DNA of 36,521 bases from Rosettibacter sp964572725 (GCA_964572725.1 CAZNFW010000029.1:1-36521), one strand, 5' to 3'. Shown: positions 25,054 to 34,053, counted from the first letter of the stretch. The notes: generated by a model not told the origin, from the sequence alone. A program made the numbers and translations.

Positions 25054-26188
25054 TTATTAAAATGTTATAATACTTTTCAAAAAAATTTTTGAAATTATTC
25101 ACATTGTATTTTTTCATTACTGCCTTATATCCATTCTCACCTAAATATTTGCATAGAGTTTTATCATTCATTAATAAAATTATTTTGTTAACAGCTTCTT
25201 GAAGATTCTCGTGCTCAAAAATAAATCCACAATTATTCTCTTCTAAAATTTCTTTTACTCCTCCAGCATTAGTTGAAATTACAGGAACTTTATTAAACAT
25301 TGCTTCCCAGACAACGATTGGCATTCCCTCTGATTTTGAAGTTAACATTAATAAATCTAATAACTTCATATAATTAACAGCATTATTAATAAAACCATAA
25401 AATTTTATATTCCTTATTGATAAAGAAGATGCATAATTCTCCAGCATTATTCTCTCCTCCCCATCTCCAATTATTACTAAAAATACATTATCATTTCTTA
25501 ATTCATATAATATTCTTATTGCACACTTAACATTTTTTTCTCTGTCTAATCTTCCTATATAACCAATTAGAAAATATTTTTCTTTTAATTGATTCAGTTC
25601 GCTTAACAGCTGACTATCAATATTTCCATTAAAATAAATTGGTATATATCCGTTATAATAAAAATCAATTTTTGAGAATAATTTTGTTTCGTTTATCAAA
25701 ATATTTTTATTTGTCCTTGAAGGGGTTAAAACATTTACATCATTTATTCTGCAAATAATTTGATGGAGGATTTTATAAATAAACTTATCTAATTTTGTAT
25801 TGTAATCATTCTCAATAAAACTTCCGTGACTACTGTAAATTATTTTTTTCCTGAGGAAGAAATTTAACAGCCCTGCAATGATGTAAGGTTTTAAAGAATG
25901 CGCATTAATAACATCAACCTTTTCTGATAGTATAATTTTAGCAAAATAATAAAATATTTTAATTGAGTACTTTTTATTAAGAAGAGGCAGAGAATAATAA
26001 TGAACGTTTAATTCTCTAAAAATATTTTCTACAAAAAAATCACCTTGAAATACTACAAACTGTTCATATTTTGAATTATCAAGAAATTTAATTTGTGCAC
26101 ATAAATGCCTGAATACCCCATCTTCTTTTCCAGTAATACGATTAACAAAATGACATACTTTTATTTTATTCTTTTCATACTCTTTCAT
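25037..26188 (-). CDS. Family 4 glycosyltransferase
   Basis: This second GT-B enzyme has 383 residues. The N-terminal domain contains KVCHFVNRITGKEDGVFRHL, and the second domain carries FLIGYIGRLDREKNVKCAI and the donor motif SEGMPIVVWEAMFNKVPVI with the E-x7-E pair. The sequence differs clearly from its neighbours, so the three are not recent duplicates. It overlaps both neighbours (14 and 17 bp), indicating tight coupling in one glycan-assembly operon. Confidence 0.88.
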   Translation of the reverse strand: MKEYEKNKIKVCHFVNRITGKEDGVFRHLCAQIKFLDNSKYEQFVVFQGDFFVENIFRELNVHYYSLPLLNKKYSIKIFYYFAKIILSEKVDVINAHSLKPYIIAGLLNFFLRKKIIYSSHGSFIENDYNTKLDKFIYKILHQIICRINDVNVLTPSRTNKNILINETKLFSKIDFYYNGYIPIYFNGNIDSQLLSELNQLKEKYFLIGYIGRLDREKNVKCAIRILYELRNDNVFLVIIGDGEERIMLENYASSLSIRNIKFYGFINNAVNYMKLLDLLMLTSKSEGMPIVVWEAMFNKVPVISTNAGGVKEILEENNCGFIFEHENLQEAVNKIILLMNDKTLCKYLGENGYKAVMKKYNVNNFKNFFEKYYNILINEGRN

Positions 26189-27266
26189 ACAGACTTATAT
26201 AATTACTTATCACATTTTCCCATTTTAATTCGTTGCATATTTTTTTTGCATTTTTAGAAATGTTTTCAGTCAATTCTTTATCTTCATATAATCTTTCAAT
26301 AATAGATTTTAATTCAGCATAATCATTATAAATTATAGCATTAACATTATTTTTTATTATTTCTGCTATTCCAATTTTTTTGCTAACTATTACTATTTTC
26401 CCTAAAGCCATACATTCCAGAGCAAATAGAGAAAAAGAATCAAATACATCCCCTTTGATTAAAATATTTTTGTCTTCAAGAAAATTGACTAATTCTTCCT
26501 GAGTCATATAATCTTGATAAATTACTGTCAGATTATTTTTTGATACAACATTATCATCGGAAGCACCTACCACAAAAAGTTCTAATTGAATATTTTTGAT
26601 TTCAAGCAATGAATTGTAAATTTTTTGTAAATCTCTTTCGATATACTCTGAGGAATTATAAAAAAATAATTTCAGTGATCTATTACAAACATTTGGGAGA
26701 AATGTATTGCAAAAAATTTCATCAATTCCATGATAAATCACTGTGTAATTCTTATTTGATAAATCATAATATTCTGTAAATAAATTTTTCAACAAATAAG
26801 AAACAAAAACAATGTAATCAGCTTTTGATACTGCAAGTTTTTCAAGAGTTCTTAATTTTAATTTTTGTATCCAATTAAGTTTTTGTTTGGAATTTTTTAT
26901 TTCATAAGGTATGGAACCATGAAATGTTATAATAATTTTTACTTTCAATAAATGTTTTAGCAGAAAAATAATTATCTGGTAATTTTCGAGGGTTACGATA
27001 TGAACAACAGCAGTAGAGTTTTTAAGTAAGATAAAAATTAATCTAATGATTCCAACACAAATCACATAATTTTGATTCTCTACTTTTGAATAACCCAAAA
27101 TTCTGTTAAATAGATTTGTATCAAGTTTGTTTTTATAGAAGAAATCACAAAACAAAACATCGCAGTTTTGTAATGATAAATAGTGAAATATTCTTTTAGC
27201 AATTTTTTCTGGACCAGTTAGAATTTCTGATTTATTAAAACGCCCCAGAAGAATAATTTTTTGCAT
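26175..27266 (-). CDS. Family 4 glycosyltransferase, first gene of the glycan/peptidase operon
   Basis: This 363-residue GT-B enzyme has an N-terminal GPEKIAKRIFHYL loop, IIITFHGSIP, and a donor-site segment DSFSLFALECMALGKIVIV in which the E-x7-E pair is replaced by S-x-F-x-L-E spacing. The domain-two Rossmann signature is weaker than in the next two genes, so it may be more divergent. The ribosome site GAGGG lies nine bases before the ATG and falls in the loop of a 10-bp hairpin whose 3' arm covers the start codon (27261-27296). It overlaps the next gene by 14 bp. Confidence 0.82.
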   Translation of the reverse strand: MQKIILLGRFNKSEILTGPEKIAKRIFHYLSLQNCDVLFCDFFYKNKLDTNLFNRILGYSKVENQNYVICVGIIRLIFILLKNSTAVVHIVTLENYQIIIFLLKHLLKVKIIITFHGSIPYEIKNSKQKLNWIQKLKLRTLEKLAVSKADYIVFVSYLLKNLFTEYYDLSNKNYTVIYHGIDEIFCNTFLPNVCNRSLKLFFYNSSEYIERDLQKIYNSLLEIKNIQLELFVVGASDDNVVSKNNLTVIYQDYMTQEELVNFLEDKNILIKGDVFDSFSLFALECMALGKIVIVSKKIGIAEIIKNNVNAIIYNDYAELKSIIERLYEDKELTENISKNAKKICNELKWENVISNYISLYERV

Positions 27267-27296
27267 TAAAGCTTACCCTCAAAAGTTTTAATGCAA
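27261..27296 (-). promoter_or_regulatory. Hairpin covering the start codon of the first glycosyltransferase
   Basis: TTGCATTAAA (27261-27270) is perfectly complementary to 27287-27296 with a 16-base loop. In the minus-strand mRNA the ATG is in the 3' arm and the GAGGG ribosome site in the loop. It could lower translation of the operon; whether it folds in vivo is unknown. Confidence 0.4.
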
Positions 27297-27337
27297 GGCT
27301 GATTAAATAATGATAACAATCATATTTAATCAGCCTT
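27295..27337. terminator. Long hairpin between the OPT transporter and the glycosyltransferase operon
   Basis: AAGGCTGATTAAAT (27295-27308) pairs perfectly with 27324-27337. The stem continues as ATGAT/ATCAT with one bulged A, giving about 19 pairs and a four-base loop. It lies 16 bp past the OPT stop on the minus strand, so it probably terminates that gene, although no T-run follows on that strand. It shares two bases with the start-codon hairpin. Confidence 0.6.
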
Positions 27338-27353
27338 TAATATTTACGAACAA

Positions 27354-29399
27354 TTACATCGAAACAGGAGGCGGAGCCGGCTCGTCTGCTTTACCTGCAT
27401 TCTTAACAGGAATTTGAATTAAATACCATGCAATAAATGCAAAAACTAATAAACTAATATAGAATGATGGATACTGAAATATTGAGAACAATTGAATTTC
27501 AAAAAATGCGAATGCGGCAAAGACCAAACCAATCAAAGCTTCGCCTGCAATTAATCCGGCTGCAACAAGAACTCCTGTATTTTCGACTCTGGATTTTTGT
27601 GCTTCGTTAAAATTTCTTTTAATACTAATTCTCTCTACAATTCCTTTTATAATTCCGCCAATAAAAATTGCAAATGTAGTTTCAAGCGGAAGATACATCC
27701 CAACAGAAACAAGCATAGGACTACGAACCTGCATTAATATAAATCCAAATCCCATAACCATACCAACAATAATTAAAGGCCAAGCCATATCACCTTTCAC
27801 AATACCTTGAGACAACAGAGCCATTAAACCAGCCTGAGGAGCGGCTAATTTTGCACTTCCAAAACCGCCTTCATAAGGTGGTGTTGCCATTTTACCAGCA
27901 TTAACATCACCTTGATGTAAAATTAAAAGTGGAATAAACATCACTAATGAAGCAAGTGCTACGCCAAGAATATCACCCACCTGCATTTTCCATGGAGTTC
28001 CGCCAAGTATATGTCCAACTTTCAAATCTTGAAGCATTTCACCTGCGACTGCAGCCGATACACAAACAACAGCAGCTACTCCCAGAACTGCAGCAACTCC
28101 CTGTTTTCCCGTCATCCCAAGAGCAACCATTAACAAAGCAGCCACAATTAATGTTGAAAGAGTTAACCCGCTAATTGGATTGTTACTTGAACCAATAATT
28201 CCAACCAGATAGCCTGAAACTGCTGCAAAGAAAAAACCTGCAATAATCATAACCAAAGTTGCTACAAAAGCTGCAAATATATCCTGTGCAAAATAATTAT
28301 AGATTAAAAAGGTCATAATAGCAGAAAATGCGATCCCAATCATAATCCATTTAAAACTCAAATCCTGATCAACTCTTTCTGTTGTGTGTTCTCCAGCAGC
28401 TGCTTTTTTAACATCACTTATTGAACGTTGAATTCCAACTGCAAGACTTTTTCTCATCTTAAAAAGAGTATAACCTGCACTTACAAGCATTCCGCCTATT
28501 GCTATTGGACGAACTATATATCTCCAAATCATTTGAGACCAGATTATCCAGTCATTATCAGAAGGATTCATTCCAGGATTTGCAGATTGATATTGCTGAA
28601 TTAATTCAGGTGAAAGAAAATATAAAATTATCGGTACAAACAATCCCCATGCAAGCAATCCACCGCTAAAATTAAGCGAAGCTAATTTAGGACCAATTAT
28701 ATAACCAACTCCTATGTATGCTGGACTTACACCAGGAGAACTCAGCAAAACTCCTCCCTGTGCAGTAGCTGTTCCTGCTGACTTTAAATTTATAATTGAT
28801 TTAGAAAATCCGACAAACTTTTCCCATGTAGTAGCAAAAAATTTAAGCTGACCAAGTGTTTGAATTACGGCACCTACTCCCATTGCTGTAAATAAAAATT
28901 TTGCTCCAGTTCCTCCTGCTCTCCCTGCTTTATGAATTTCAGAAGCAGCAACAGATTCCGGAAATGGCAATTCTGCATCTTCAACCATTACTTTTCTTAA
29001 TAATGCAACGAACATTATTCCAAGCACTCCACCTACAAACATGATGGCAGTTGATATTAAGTAATTGCTCAGCGTATCGAACTGAATCCAGATTCCTGCA
29101 ATATAAAAAGCAGGCAAAGTAAAAATTGCACCAGCAGCAATCGATTCACCAATTGAACCAACAGTACGAGCAAAATTTTCTTCGAGTATTGTTCCTTTCA
29201 TTAATTTAAGAAGTGCCATACCAATAACAGCAGCTGGATAAGTTGCTGCTATAGTCATACCTGCTTTTAATCCAAGGTATGCATTTGCGGCACCTAAAAC
29301 GACAGACATTATTAATCCAATAATTAAAGCTCGGACTGTAAATTCTGCCATATTTGTTTCTGAAGAAACAAAGGGGACAAATCGTTTTTGTTCCGACAT
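27354..29399 (-). CDS. OPT-family oligopeptide transporter
   Basis: An inner-membrane proton-coupled importer of oligopeptides or metal chelates. The 681-residue protein has many hydrophobic segments in the OPT pattern. These include FTVRALIIGLIMSVVLGAAN with GLKAGMTIAATYPAAVIG, a serine/glycine-rich loop GIIGSSNNPISGLT (about residue 400), and a C-terminal half with LGGTPWKMQVGDILG and FGFILMQVRSPMLVSVGMYLP. It ends in a proline-rich cytosolic tail. It is a single-gene unit with its own promoter (29424-29454) and ribosome site AGGAG. The substrate is not predictable. Confidence 0.93.
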   Translation of the reverse strand: MSEQKRFVPFVSSETNMAEFTVRALIIGLIMSVVLGAANAYLGLKAGMTIAATYPAAVIGMALLKLMKGTILEENFARTVGSIGESIAAGAIFTLPAFYIAGIWIQFDTLSNYLISTAIMFVGGVLGIMFVALLRKVMVEDAELPFPESVAASEIHKAGRAGGTGAKFLFTAMGVGAVIQTLGQLKFFATTWEKFVGFSKSIINLKSAGTATAQGGVLLSSPGVSPAYIGVGYIIGPKLASLNFSGGLLAWGLFVPIILYFLSPELIQQYQSANPGMNPSDNDWIIWSQMIWRYIVRPIAIGGMLVSAGYTLFKMRKSLAVGIQRSISDVKKAAAGEHTTERVDQDLSFKWIMIGIAFSAIMTFLIYNYFAQDIFAAFVATLVMIIAGFFFAAVSGYLVGIIGSSNNPISGLTLSTLIVAALLMVALGMTGKQGVAAVLGVAAVVCVSAAVAGEMLQDLKVGHILGGTPWKMQVGDILGVALASLVMFIPLLILHQGDVNAGKMATPPYEGGFGSAKLAAPQAGLMALLSQGIVKGDMAWPLIIVGMVMGFGFILMQVRSPMLVSVGMYLPLETTFAIFIGGIIKGIVERISIKRNFNEAQKSRVENTGVLVAAGLIAGEALIGLVFAAFAFFEIQLFSIFQYPSFYISLLVFAFIAWYLIQIPVKNAGKADEPAPPPVSM

Positions 29400-29423
29400 G
29401 CCGTTCTCCTATTTATGTTTGTT

Positions 29424-29454
29424 CAAAAATAATTATGTATTTAACTATGAGCAA
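29424..29454 (-). promoter_or_regulatory. Promoter of the OPT transporter gene
   Basis: On the minus strand TTG (29452-29454) is followed after exactly 20 bp by TATTTTTG (29424-29431), a full match to the Bacteroidota pattern TTG-N19-21-TAnnTTTG. It lies immediately after the previous gene's end and about 25 bp before the OPT start. This is the best promoter in the window. Confidence 0.6.
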
Positions 29455-29462
29455 CAAATATT

Positions 29463-30260
29463 TTAAAATTTCATTTTTCTCATACCAATATGACAAATTG
29501 CAAAATCATATTTTACAGGGTCCTCAGGGTCATAGCTTTTTAAATTTTCTGTTATTTCTTCTGCCATAAGCCAGCTTATATTTTTTCTTTTGGTAAGTCC
29601 TAAATCTCTACAAATTTTTGCAACATGAGTATCAACAGGAATTATAAGTTTTGATTTTGATATTTCATTCCATAAACCAAAATCAATCTCATCTTTCCTT
29701 ACCATCCATCTTAAAAATAAATTAATTCTTTTACACGCACTCCCTTTAAATGGATCTGGAAACATAAATTTAATTCCCTGACTTAAATCAAATTGCGAAC
29801 CAATTAACTCCAAAATATTTTTTGAAAAAAATGAAATTGTACTTTTCAGATTTTTTTCTTCATTGAAATAATAGAGTAGGAAAAAATATTTTAATGATTT
29901 GTAGGAAACATAAATTTTATTTAGTGCATAAAAAAATTTTGCAATGTCATCCGGCTTATAAAATCGATGAATTATCTCTTCAAAATATTTTTTATCTCTC
30001 ACATAATTATAATTCATTACAAATTCATAAGGCTTGTAATTCATTATAGAATGAATTGAAAGGAGGGTTTGATTTATTTGTTTCACATTGCCGTATGCAA
30101 AAGTTGATGAGATAATACCAGAAATTTCTATATCAAAATAATTTTTATATGTGTGAAGAAATTCTATAGGGTCGGGAGATATTTTATCTTTATCAAAAAA
30201 TTTGTAATGATATTCTAATTTCTTTTTTAGATTCAAATTTATTCCAGATTGGAATTTCAC
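29463..30260 (-). CDS. TIGR02757-family protein of unknown function
   Basis: The 265-residue protein matches the TIGR02757 (DUF2400) family, recognised from DPIEFLHTYKNYFDIEISG near the start, the central GSACKRINLFLRWMVRKDEID and the C-terminal PVDTHVAKICRDLGL with DFAICHIGM. The last part recalls helix-hairpin-helix DNA glycosylase folds (a catalytic-type Asp after a V-D-T-H segment), but activity is unproven. Its start overlaps the pdxJ stop by 4 bp, so they are cotranslated. Confidence 0.85.
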   Translation of the reverse strand: MKFQSGINLNLKKKLEYHYKFFDKDKISPDPIEFLHTYKNYFDIEISGIISSTFAYGNVKQINQTLLSIHSIMNYKPYEFVMNYNYVRDKKYFEEIIHRFYKPDDIAKFFYALNKIYVSYKSLKYFFLLYYFNEEKNLKSTISFFSKNILELIGSQFDLSQGIKFMFPDPFKGSACKRINLFLRWMVRKDEIDFGLWNEISKSKLIIPVDTHVAKICRDLGLTKRKNISWLMAEEITENLKSYDPEDPVKYDFAICHIGMRKMKF

Positions 30261-30976
30261 TTTGCACTGCGAATAATTTCTATCATTTCTTTAACAGCTT
30301 TTTCAATCCCAACAAAAACAGAACGCGCTATGATTGCATGTCCAATGCTTACCTCGTCAATATCTTTAATTGCAACAAGTTCTTTCATATTAATATAATT
30401 CAGACCATGACCTGCATTAACACCGAGTCCAAATTTTTTTGCATGTTTAGCTGCAATTCTAATTTTTTCCAATTCATCAAAAATATCTTCTTCACTTACA
30501 GCATTTGCATAATGACCCGTATGAATTTCGATAAAGTCAGCATTAATTTCTGCAGCAGCATCAATTTGATTTATATCTGGTTCAATAAATAATGATACAG
30601 CAATTTCAGCTTCATGAAGTCTATCAATTGTTTCTCTTAAATGTGTGATATTATCAATTACATTAATACCACCTTCAGTTGTGAGTTCCTGTCTTTTTTC
30701 AGGAACTATTGTAGCTAATTCTGGCTGAACATCACATGCTATTTCAATAATTTCGTCAACTGCAGCCATTTCGAGGTCAAGTTTTGTTGTAATTAATTCC
30801 CTTAATAATCTAACATCTCTTTCATTAATATGTCTTCTATCTTCTCTCAGGTGAACTACAATTCCATCAACACCAAATTGTTCAGCCATAAGAGCAAAAG
30901 TTACAGGGTCAGGTTGAATTTCTGCACGAGCATTTCTTAAGGTTGCAATGTGGTCTATATTTAAACTGAATCTCAT
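30257..30976 (-). CDS. pdxJ: Pyridoxine 5'-phosphate synthase
   Basis: PdxJ condenses 1-deoxyxylulose-5-phosphate, the product of Dxs (also encoded in this window), with 3-amino-2-oxopropyl phosphate to give vitamin B6 phosphate. The TIM-barrel protein has 239 residues with LNIDHIATLRNARAE, GIVVHLREDRRHI, LEMAAVDE, GLGVNAGHGLNY and SIGHAIIARSVFVG in the expected order, so all catalytic segments are present. It overlaps the TIGR02757 gene by 4 bp. A TAATTTTG box and a 14-bp palindrome lie upstream. Confidence 0.96.
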   Translation of the reverse strand: MRFSLNIDHIATLRNARAEIQPDPVTFALMAEQFGVDGIVVHLREDRRHINERDVRLLRELITTKLDLEMAAVDEIIEIACDVQPELATIVPEKRQELTTEGGINVIDNITHLRETIDRLHEAEIAVSLFIEPDINQIDAAAEINADFIEIHTGHYANAVSEEDIFDELEKIRIAAKHAKKFGLGVNAGHGLNYINMKELVAIKDIDEVSIGHAIIARSVFVGIEKAVKEMIEIIRSAK

Positions 30977-31000
30977 AAGTATTCCCTTTATTTGTTATAT

Positions 31001-31008
31001 CAAAATTA
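31001..31008 (-). promoter_or_regulatory. Candidate -7 element for pdxJ
   Basis: On the minus strand this reads TAATTTTG, matching TAnnTTTG, 24 bases upstream of the pdxJ ATG. A TTTG (31024-31027) lies 15 bp further, short of the usual spacing, and is part of a palindrome. Confidence 0.4.
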
Positions 31009-31014
31009 AAAAAT

Positions 31015-31028
31015 ATTTGATATCAAAT
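31015..31028. promoter_or_regulatory. Perfect 14-bp palindrome upstream of pdxJ
   Basis: ATTTGATATCAAAT is its own reverse complement and sits at the expected -33 position of the pdxJ promoter, where a dimeric regulator could bind. It may be a chance event in AT-rich DNA; no second copy was noticed near other genes. Confidence 0.25.
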
Positions 31029-31079
31029 CATAAATAAGATAGTAATTCATAAGTATAAAATGAAAATCTATGATAAATT

Positions 31080-31964
31080 TTATTTCAAAAATAACATTGC
31101 TACTCCAGCAACTGCCAAAAATGCCCCGGTGACCGCAATCCATGTTAGTCTTTCTTTGTAATAAAATTTAACAAGCGGAAGCATAATTATTGGGACTGTA
31201 GACATTAAAGTAGATGCAATTCCAACTTTAGTATGTGCAACAGAAATTAAACTAAATGTTATTCCAAAGAAAGGACCAATTATTGACCCAATCAAAGTAT
31301 AAATTAAAGCAGTTTTGTTATTTCTGAAAATTGAAAAAGGATTTTTAATTTTAGTAATAAATACAAATAAAGGATACATGAAAATAACAGAGGAACTTAT
31401 TCTAATAAATGCAGCTACAAAACCATTAATATCAGATTCGTTGAAAGCATTTTTGGCAAAAATTAAACCTACAGCCTGACCAACTGCTCCCATGAATGCA
31501 TAAAAAATTCCAATGTAGTCAATTTTATAATCAGAACTTGGTTTTTCTTGACGATTTAATACAACCAAACTAATTCCTGAAATCGTTATAATCATCCCAA
31601 TTATTCCAATAAAAGAAATTTTTTCACCAAGAAAAATGAAAGCTAAAATTGCAGAAATTGCAGGAACTGATGCCATGATAAGCATGCTTAATCTTGCACC
31701 AATATTTTGAAAAGCTTTGAATAAAAAAGTATCACCAATTACAAGCCCGATTATTCCACTTAAAATCAAATTTAGGATTTGTGAAGTTGACAGATTAATT
31801 TCTATCTGGAAAATTAAAACAGTCAAAGCAAGACAAAACATTGCAATAATTAATCTTGCTACATTAACATAAAACGAACCAACTCTAACAGAAGCTTCTG
31901 TAAAAACAATAGAAGTTCCTGACCACAGTAGAGCTGTTATAAGTGCAGCAATTTCTCCAATCAT
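31080..31964 (-). CDS. EamA-family (DMT superfamily) membrane transporter
   Basis: The protein has about ten hydrophobic helices arranged as two five-helix repeats, each with the EamA pattern: IAALITALLWSGTSIVFTEA with FLGEKISFIGIIGMIITISG, then IYAFMGAVGQAVGLIFAKNA with YKERLTWIAVTGAFLAVAGV. Members export metabolites or lipid-linked sugars; no substrate can be assigned. Its start overlaps the preceding glycosyltransferase stop by 4 bp, so it belongs to a lipopolysaccharide-related operon, which hints at an envelope precursor role. Confidence 0.88.
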   Translation of the reverse strand: MIGEIAALITALLWSGTSIVFTEASVRVGSFYVNVARLIIAMFCLALTVLIFQIEINLSTSQILNLILSGIIGLVIGDTFLFKAFQNIGARLSMLIMASVPAISAILAFIFLGEKISFIGIIGMIITISGISLVVLNRQEKPSSDYKIDYIGIFYAFMGAVGQAVGLIFAKNAFNESDINGFVAAFIRISSSVIFMYPLFVFITKIKNPFSIFRNNKTALIYTLIGSIIGPFFGITFSLISVAHTKVGIASTLMSTVPIIMLPLVKFYYKERLTWIAVTGAFLAVAGVAMLFLK

Positions 31965-32998
31965 TTGTGCTCTTGAATTTCTTGATACCTTTTATTAACA
32001 ATTTCCCATACATAATCAATTGACAATGCCTCCATAGCTTTTTTTTCATCATTTTCTGAGTAATGTTCTAAATTTAGCGGAGACTTTATATTTATATGCA
32101 TATCACCAAAAGCTCCCCAGTCAACAGGATGTGAAGAACCGAGCAATGCTATGGTTGGTGTTTTAACAGCAACGGATACATTCATTGGTCCGGTGCAATT
32201 AGAAAAAAACATACTGCAATTTTTAATCATTGCTGCAAGTTGTCCAATTGTTCTTGTAGAAGCCGATATAACTGCTTTATCACCAATTTGTTTTGCAACA
32301 TGGTCAACTAATTTTTCTTCACCCTGTCCCCATGTTAGTAAAATATTTACCCCAAAATTATTTACAAGTCTTTTCCCAATTTCTGCAAATCTTTCAGGCA
32401 TCCACGCTCGAACTGGTTTACTTGCCCCGGGATGAATACAAATTGTATTTGATTTTTCTAATTTATTTTTTTCGAAGAATAAATCTGCATACTTCTGTTC
32501 ATCTTCAGAAATAAATAATACAGGATTTTCATCAGAAACACTGCACCCAAGTGCTTTTACAATATCAAGATTTCTATGAATTTCGTGATATCTTCCTGTT
32601 GGGTGTTCTAATTTTATTGTATACAAATTCATTAACTTTTTTGGACCACTGCTTACTCTTTCTTTTGCACCACTTAAGTATGTTATCAAAGCAGCTCTTT
32701 CAGAAGTCCACCTTAAATTTATTCCTAAATCAAAATTTCTTTTTCGCAGCTTAAAGATAACTAACAGCTGCTTAAATAGTGAATCAACAACTTTATTTCT
32801 GTTTGTATTAACAATAATATGTTCATCAACTAAAAATTTGGGCGGGATAATTTGAGTCATTAGTTTATTTGTTAAAAGCGTAATATGCGCATGAGGGAAA
32901 TTTTCTCTTATTGTTTTTATTGCAGATGTACTTGCAATTAAATCGCCCAATGCACCCCATTTAATAACTAATATATTTTTTACATTTTCTTTTACCAT
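31961..32998 (-). CDS. Family 9 glycosyltransferase (heptosyltransferase-like)
   Basis: This GT-B enzyme of the ADP-heptose:LPS heptosyltransferase family has 345 residues. Key segments are ILVIKWGALGDLIASTSAIKTI at the start, ICIHPGASKPVRAWMPERFAEIG in the donor domain, then NCTGPMNVSVAVKTPTIALLGSSHP. It probably adds a core sugar to lipid A-core on the cytosolic side. It overlaps the previous GT9 gene by 7 bp and EamA by 4 bp. Heptose versus another sugar cannot be decided. Confidence 0.9.
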   Translation of the reverse strand: MVKENVKNILVIKWGALGDLIASTSAIKTIRENFPHAHITLLTNKLMTQIIPPKFLVDEHIIVNTNRNKVVDSLFKQLLVIFKLRKRNFDLGINLRWTSERAALITYLSGAKERVSSGPKKLMNLYTIKLEHPTGRYHEIHRNLDIVKALGCSVSDENPVLFISEDEQKYADLFFEKNKLEKSNTICIHPGASKPVRAWMPERFAEIGKRLVNNFGVNILLTWGQGEEKLVDHVAKQIGDKAVISASTRTIGQLAAMIKNCSMFFSNCTGPMNVSVAVKTPTIALLGSSHPVDWGAFGDMHINIKSPLNLEHYSENDEKKAMEALSIDYVWEIVNKRYQEIQEHK

Positions 32999-33987
32999 AT
33001 ATTTAATATCTCTCTAATTTTATTGTAAACTTGCTCAACTTTTATATCACCTAAGAAAGATTCGCTATCATTTATAATTCTTTTACCAATTATTGAATAA
33101 TGTTTATCAGCTTCCGAGTAAAAATTCCAGCATTGAGAATTATCATCCGGCATTAAAGCAAGAACAGGAACTTTTAGTGCAACAGCTAAATGGCGTGTTC
33201 CTGTATCATGAGTTAATAAAAGAGATGATTTTTTCAACAATGCTGCAGTATTCAATATACTATTAGAGTAATAAAATGTTATGTCATGGATTTCCTTCAA
33301 AATTGAATTACAAATTTGAATATCATTAGGTCCTGAAAGCAGTAAAATTTTTAACGAACTTTTTTGTTTTAATAAATTAATCAGGCTTATAAAATTTTCT
33401 TTTTCCCAAATCTTTGAAGGTTCACTTGCTCCCGGATGAATACTGAGCACCTTCTTATCATCAAGAGAATTGATCGAGAAAAATTCTTCTGCCCACTTAA
33501 TTTCTTTTTCTGATATAAAAAATTCTGTTTCTTTTGAATCAACCTTAACATTAAATGATTCTACAATTTTATTATAATAATCTATATAACTAATTGTATC
33601 TTCAAGAACATCAACTTTTTTATTGAATAAAAATGAAAAGTTTTGTTTTCGAGGGGCAATTCTTATTTTTGCCTGTGATAACCATGATAAAAAAGCAATT
33701 CTATCTCCTGGATGTAAAGCTATTACAACATCAAATTTCTCTTTTCTTATTTTGTAAAAAAATCTAAGACCCTCTAAAAATTTCTTTATACTTTTTTTCC
33801 CTTTAATTTGTGGATTAAAACTAATTATGCTGTTAACATTTGGATTATACTTAAATACATCTTCAAATCCATTTCTTACCATAACAATTATTTCAGCATC
33901 TAAATATTTATTACGAAGTGCTCTTAAGGCAGGCGTTGAAATAATTAAATCACCAAGATATTTGATATTAATTACGAGTATTTTCAA
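32992..33987 (-). CDS. Family 9 glycosyltransferase (heptosyltransferase-like), TTG start
   Basis: This is the second GT9 enzyme, 331 residues, with ILVINIKYLGDLIISTPALRAL, LSIHPGASEPSKIWEKENFISL and LLTHDTGTRHLAVALKVPVLAL. It is clearly divergent from its partner, so it likely adds a different residue to the same core. The start is TTG at 33985-33987: the frame is closed by a stop (33994-33996) just upstream and the next Met is far downstream, beyond the first strand. It overlaps the next gene by 7 bp. Confidence 0.88.
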   Translation of the reverse strand: MKILVINIKYLGDLIISTPALRALRNKYLDAEIIVMVRNGFEDVFKYNPNVNSIISFNPQIKGKKSIKKFLEGLRFFYKIRKEKFDVVIALHPGDRIAFLSWLSQAKIRIAPRKQNFSFLFNKKVDVLEDTISYIDYYNKIVESFNVKVDSKETEFFISEKEIKWAEEFFSINSLDDKKVLSIHPGASEPSKIWEKENFISLINLLKQKSSLKILLLSGPNDIQICNSILKEIHDITFYYSNSILNTAALLKKSSLLLTHDTGTRHLAVALKVPVLALMPDDNSQCWNFYSEADKHYSIIGKRIINDSESFLGDIKVEQVYNKIREILNIW

Positions 33988-34053
33988 TGCAGTTTAAAAA
34001 TAATTTCAATTGTAAATTTAAGAAAGAAATATATTCTTAAACGAAAAAAATAA

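Noticed and set aside
23932..27266. The three GT4 genes as recent tandem duplicates
   Set aside because: They share only the fold-level motifs; sequences between the motifs are dissimilar and lengths differ.
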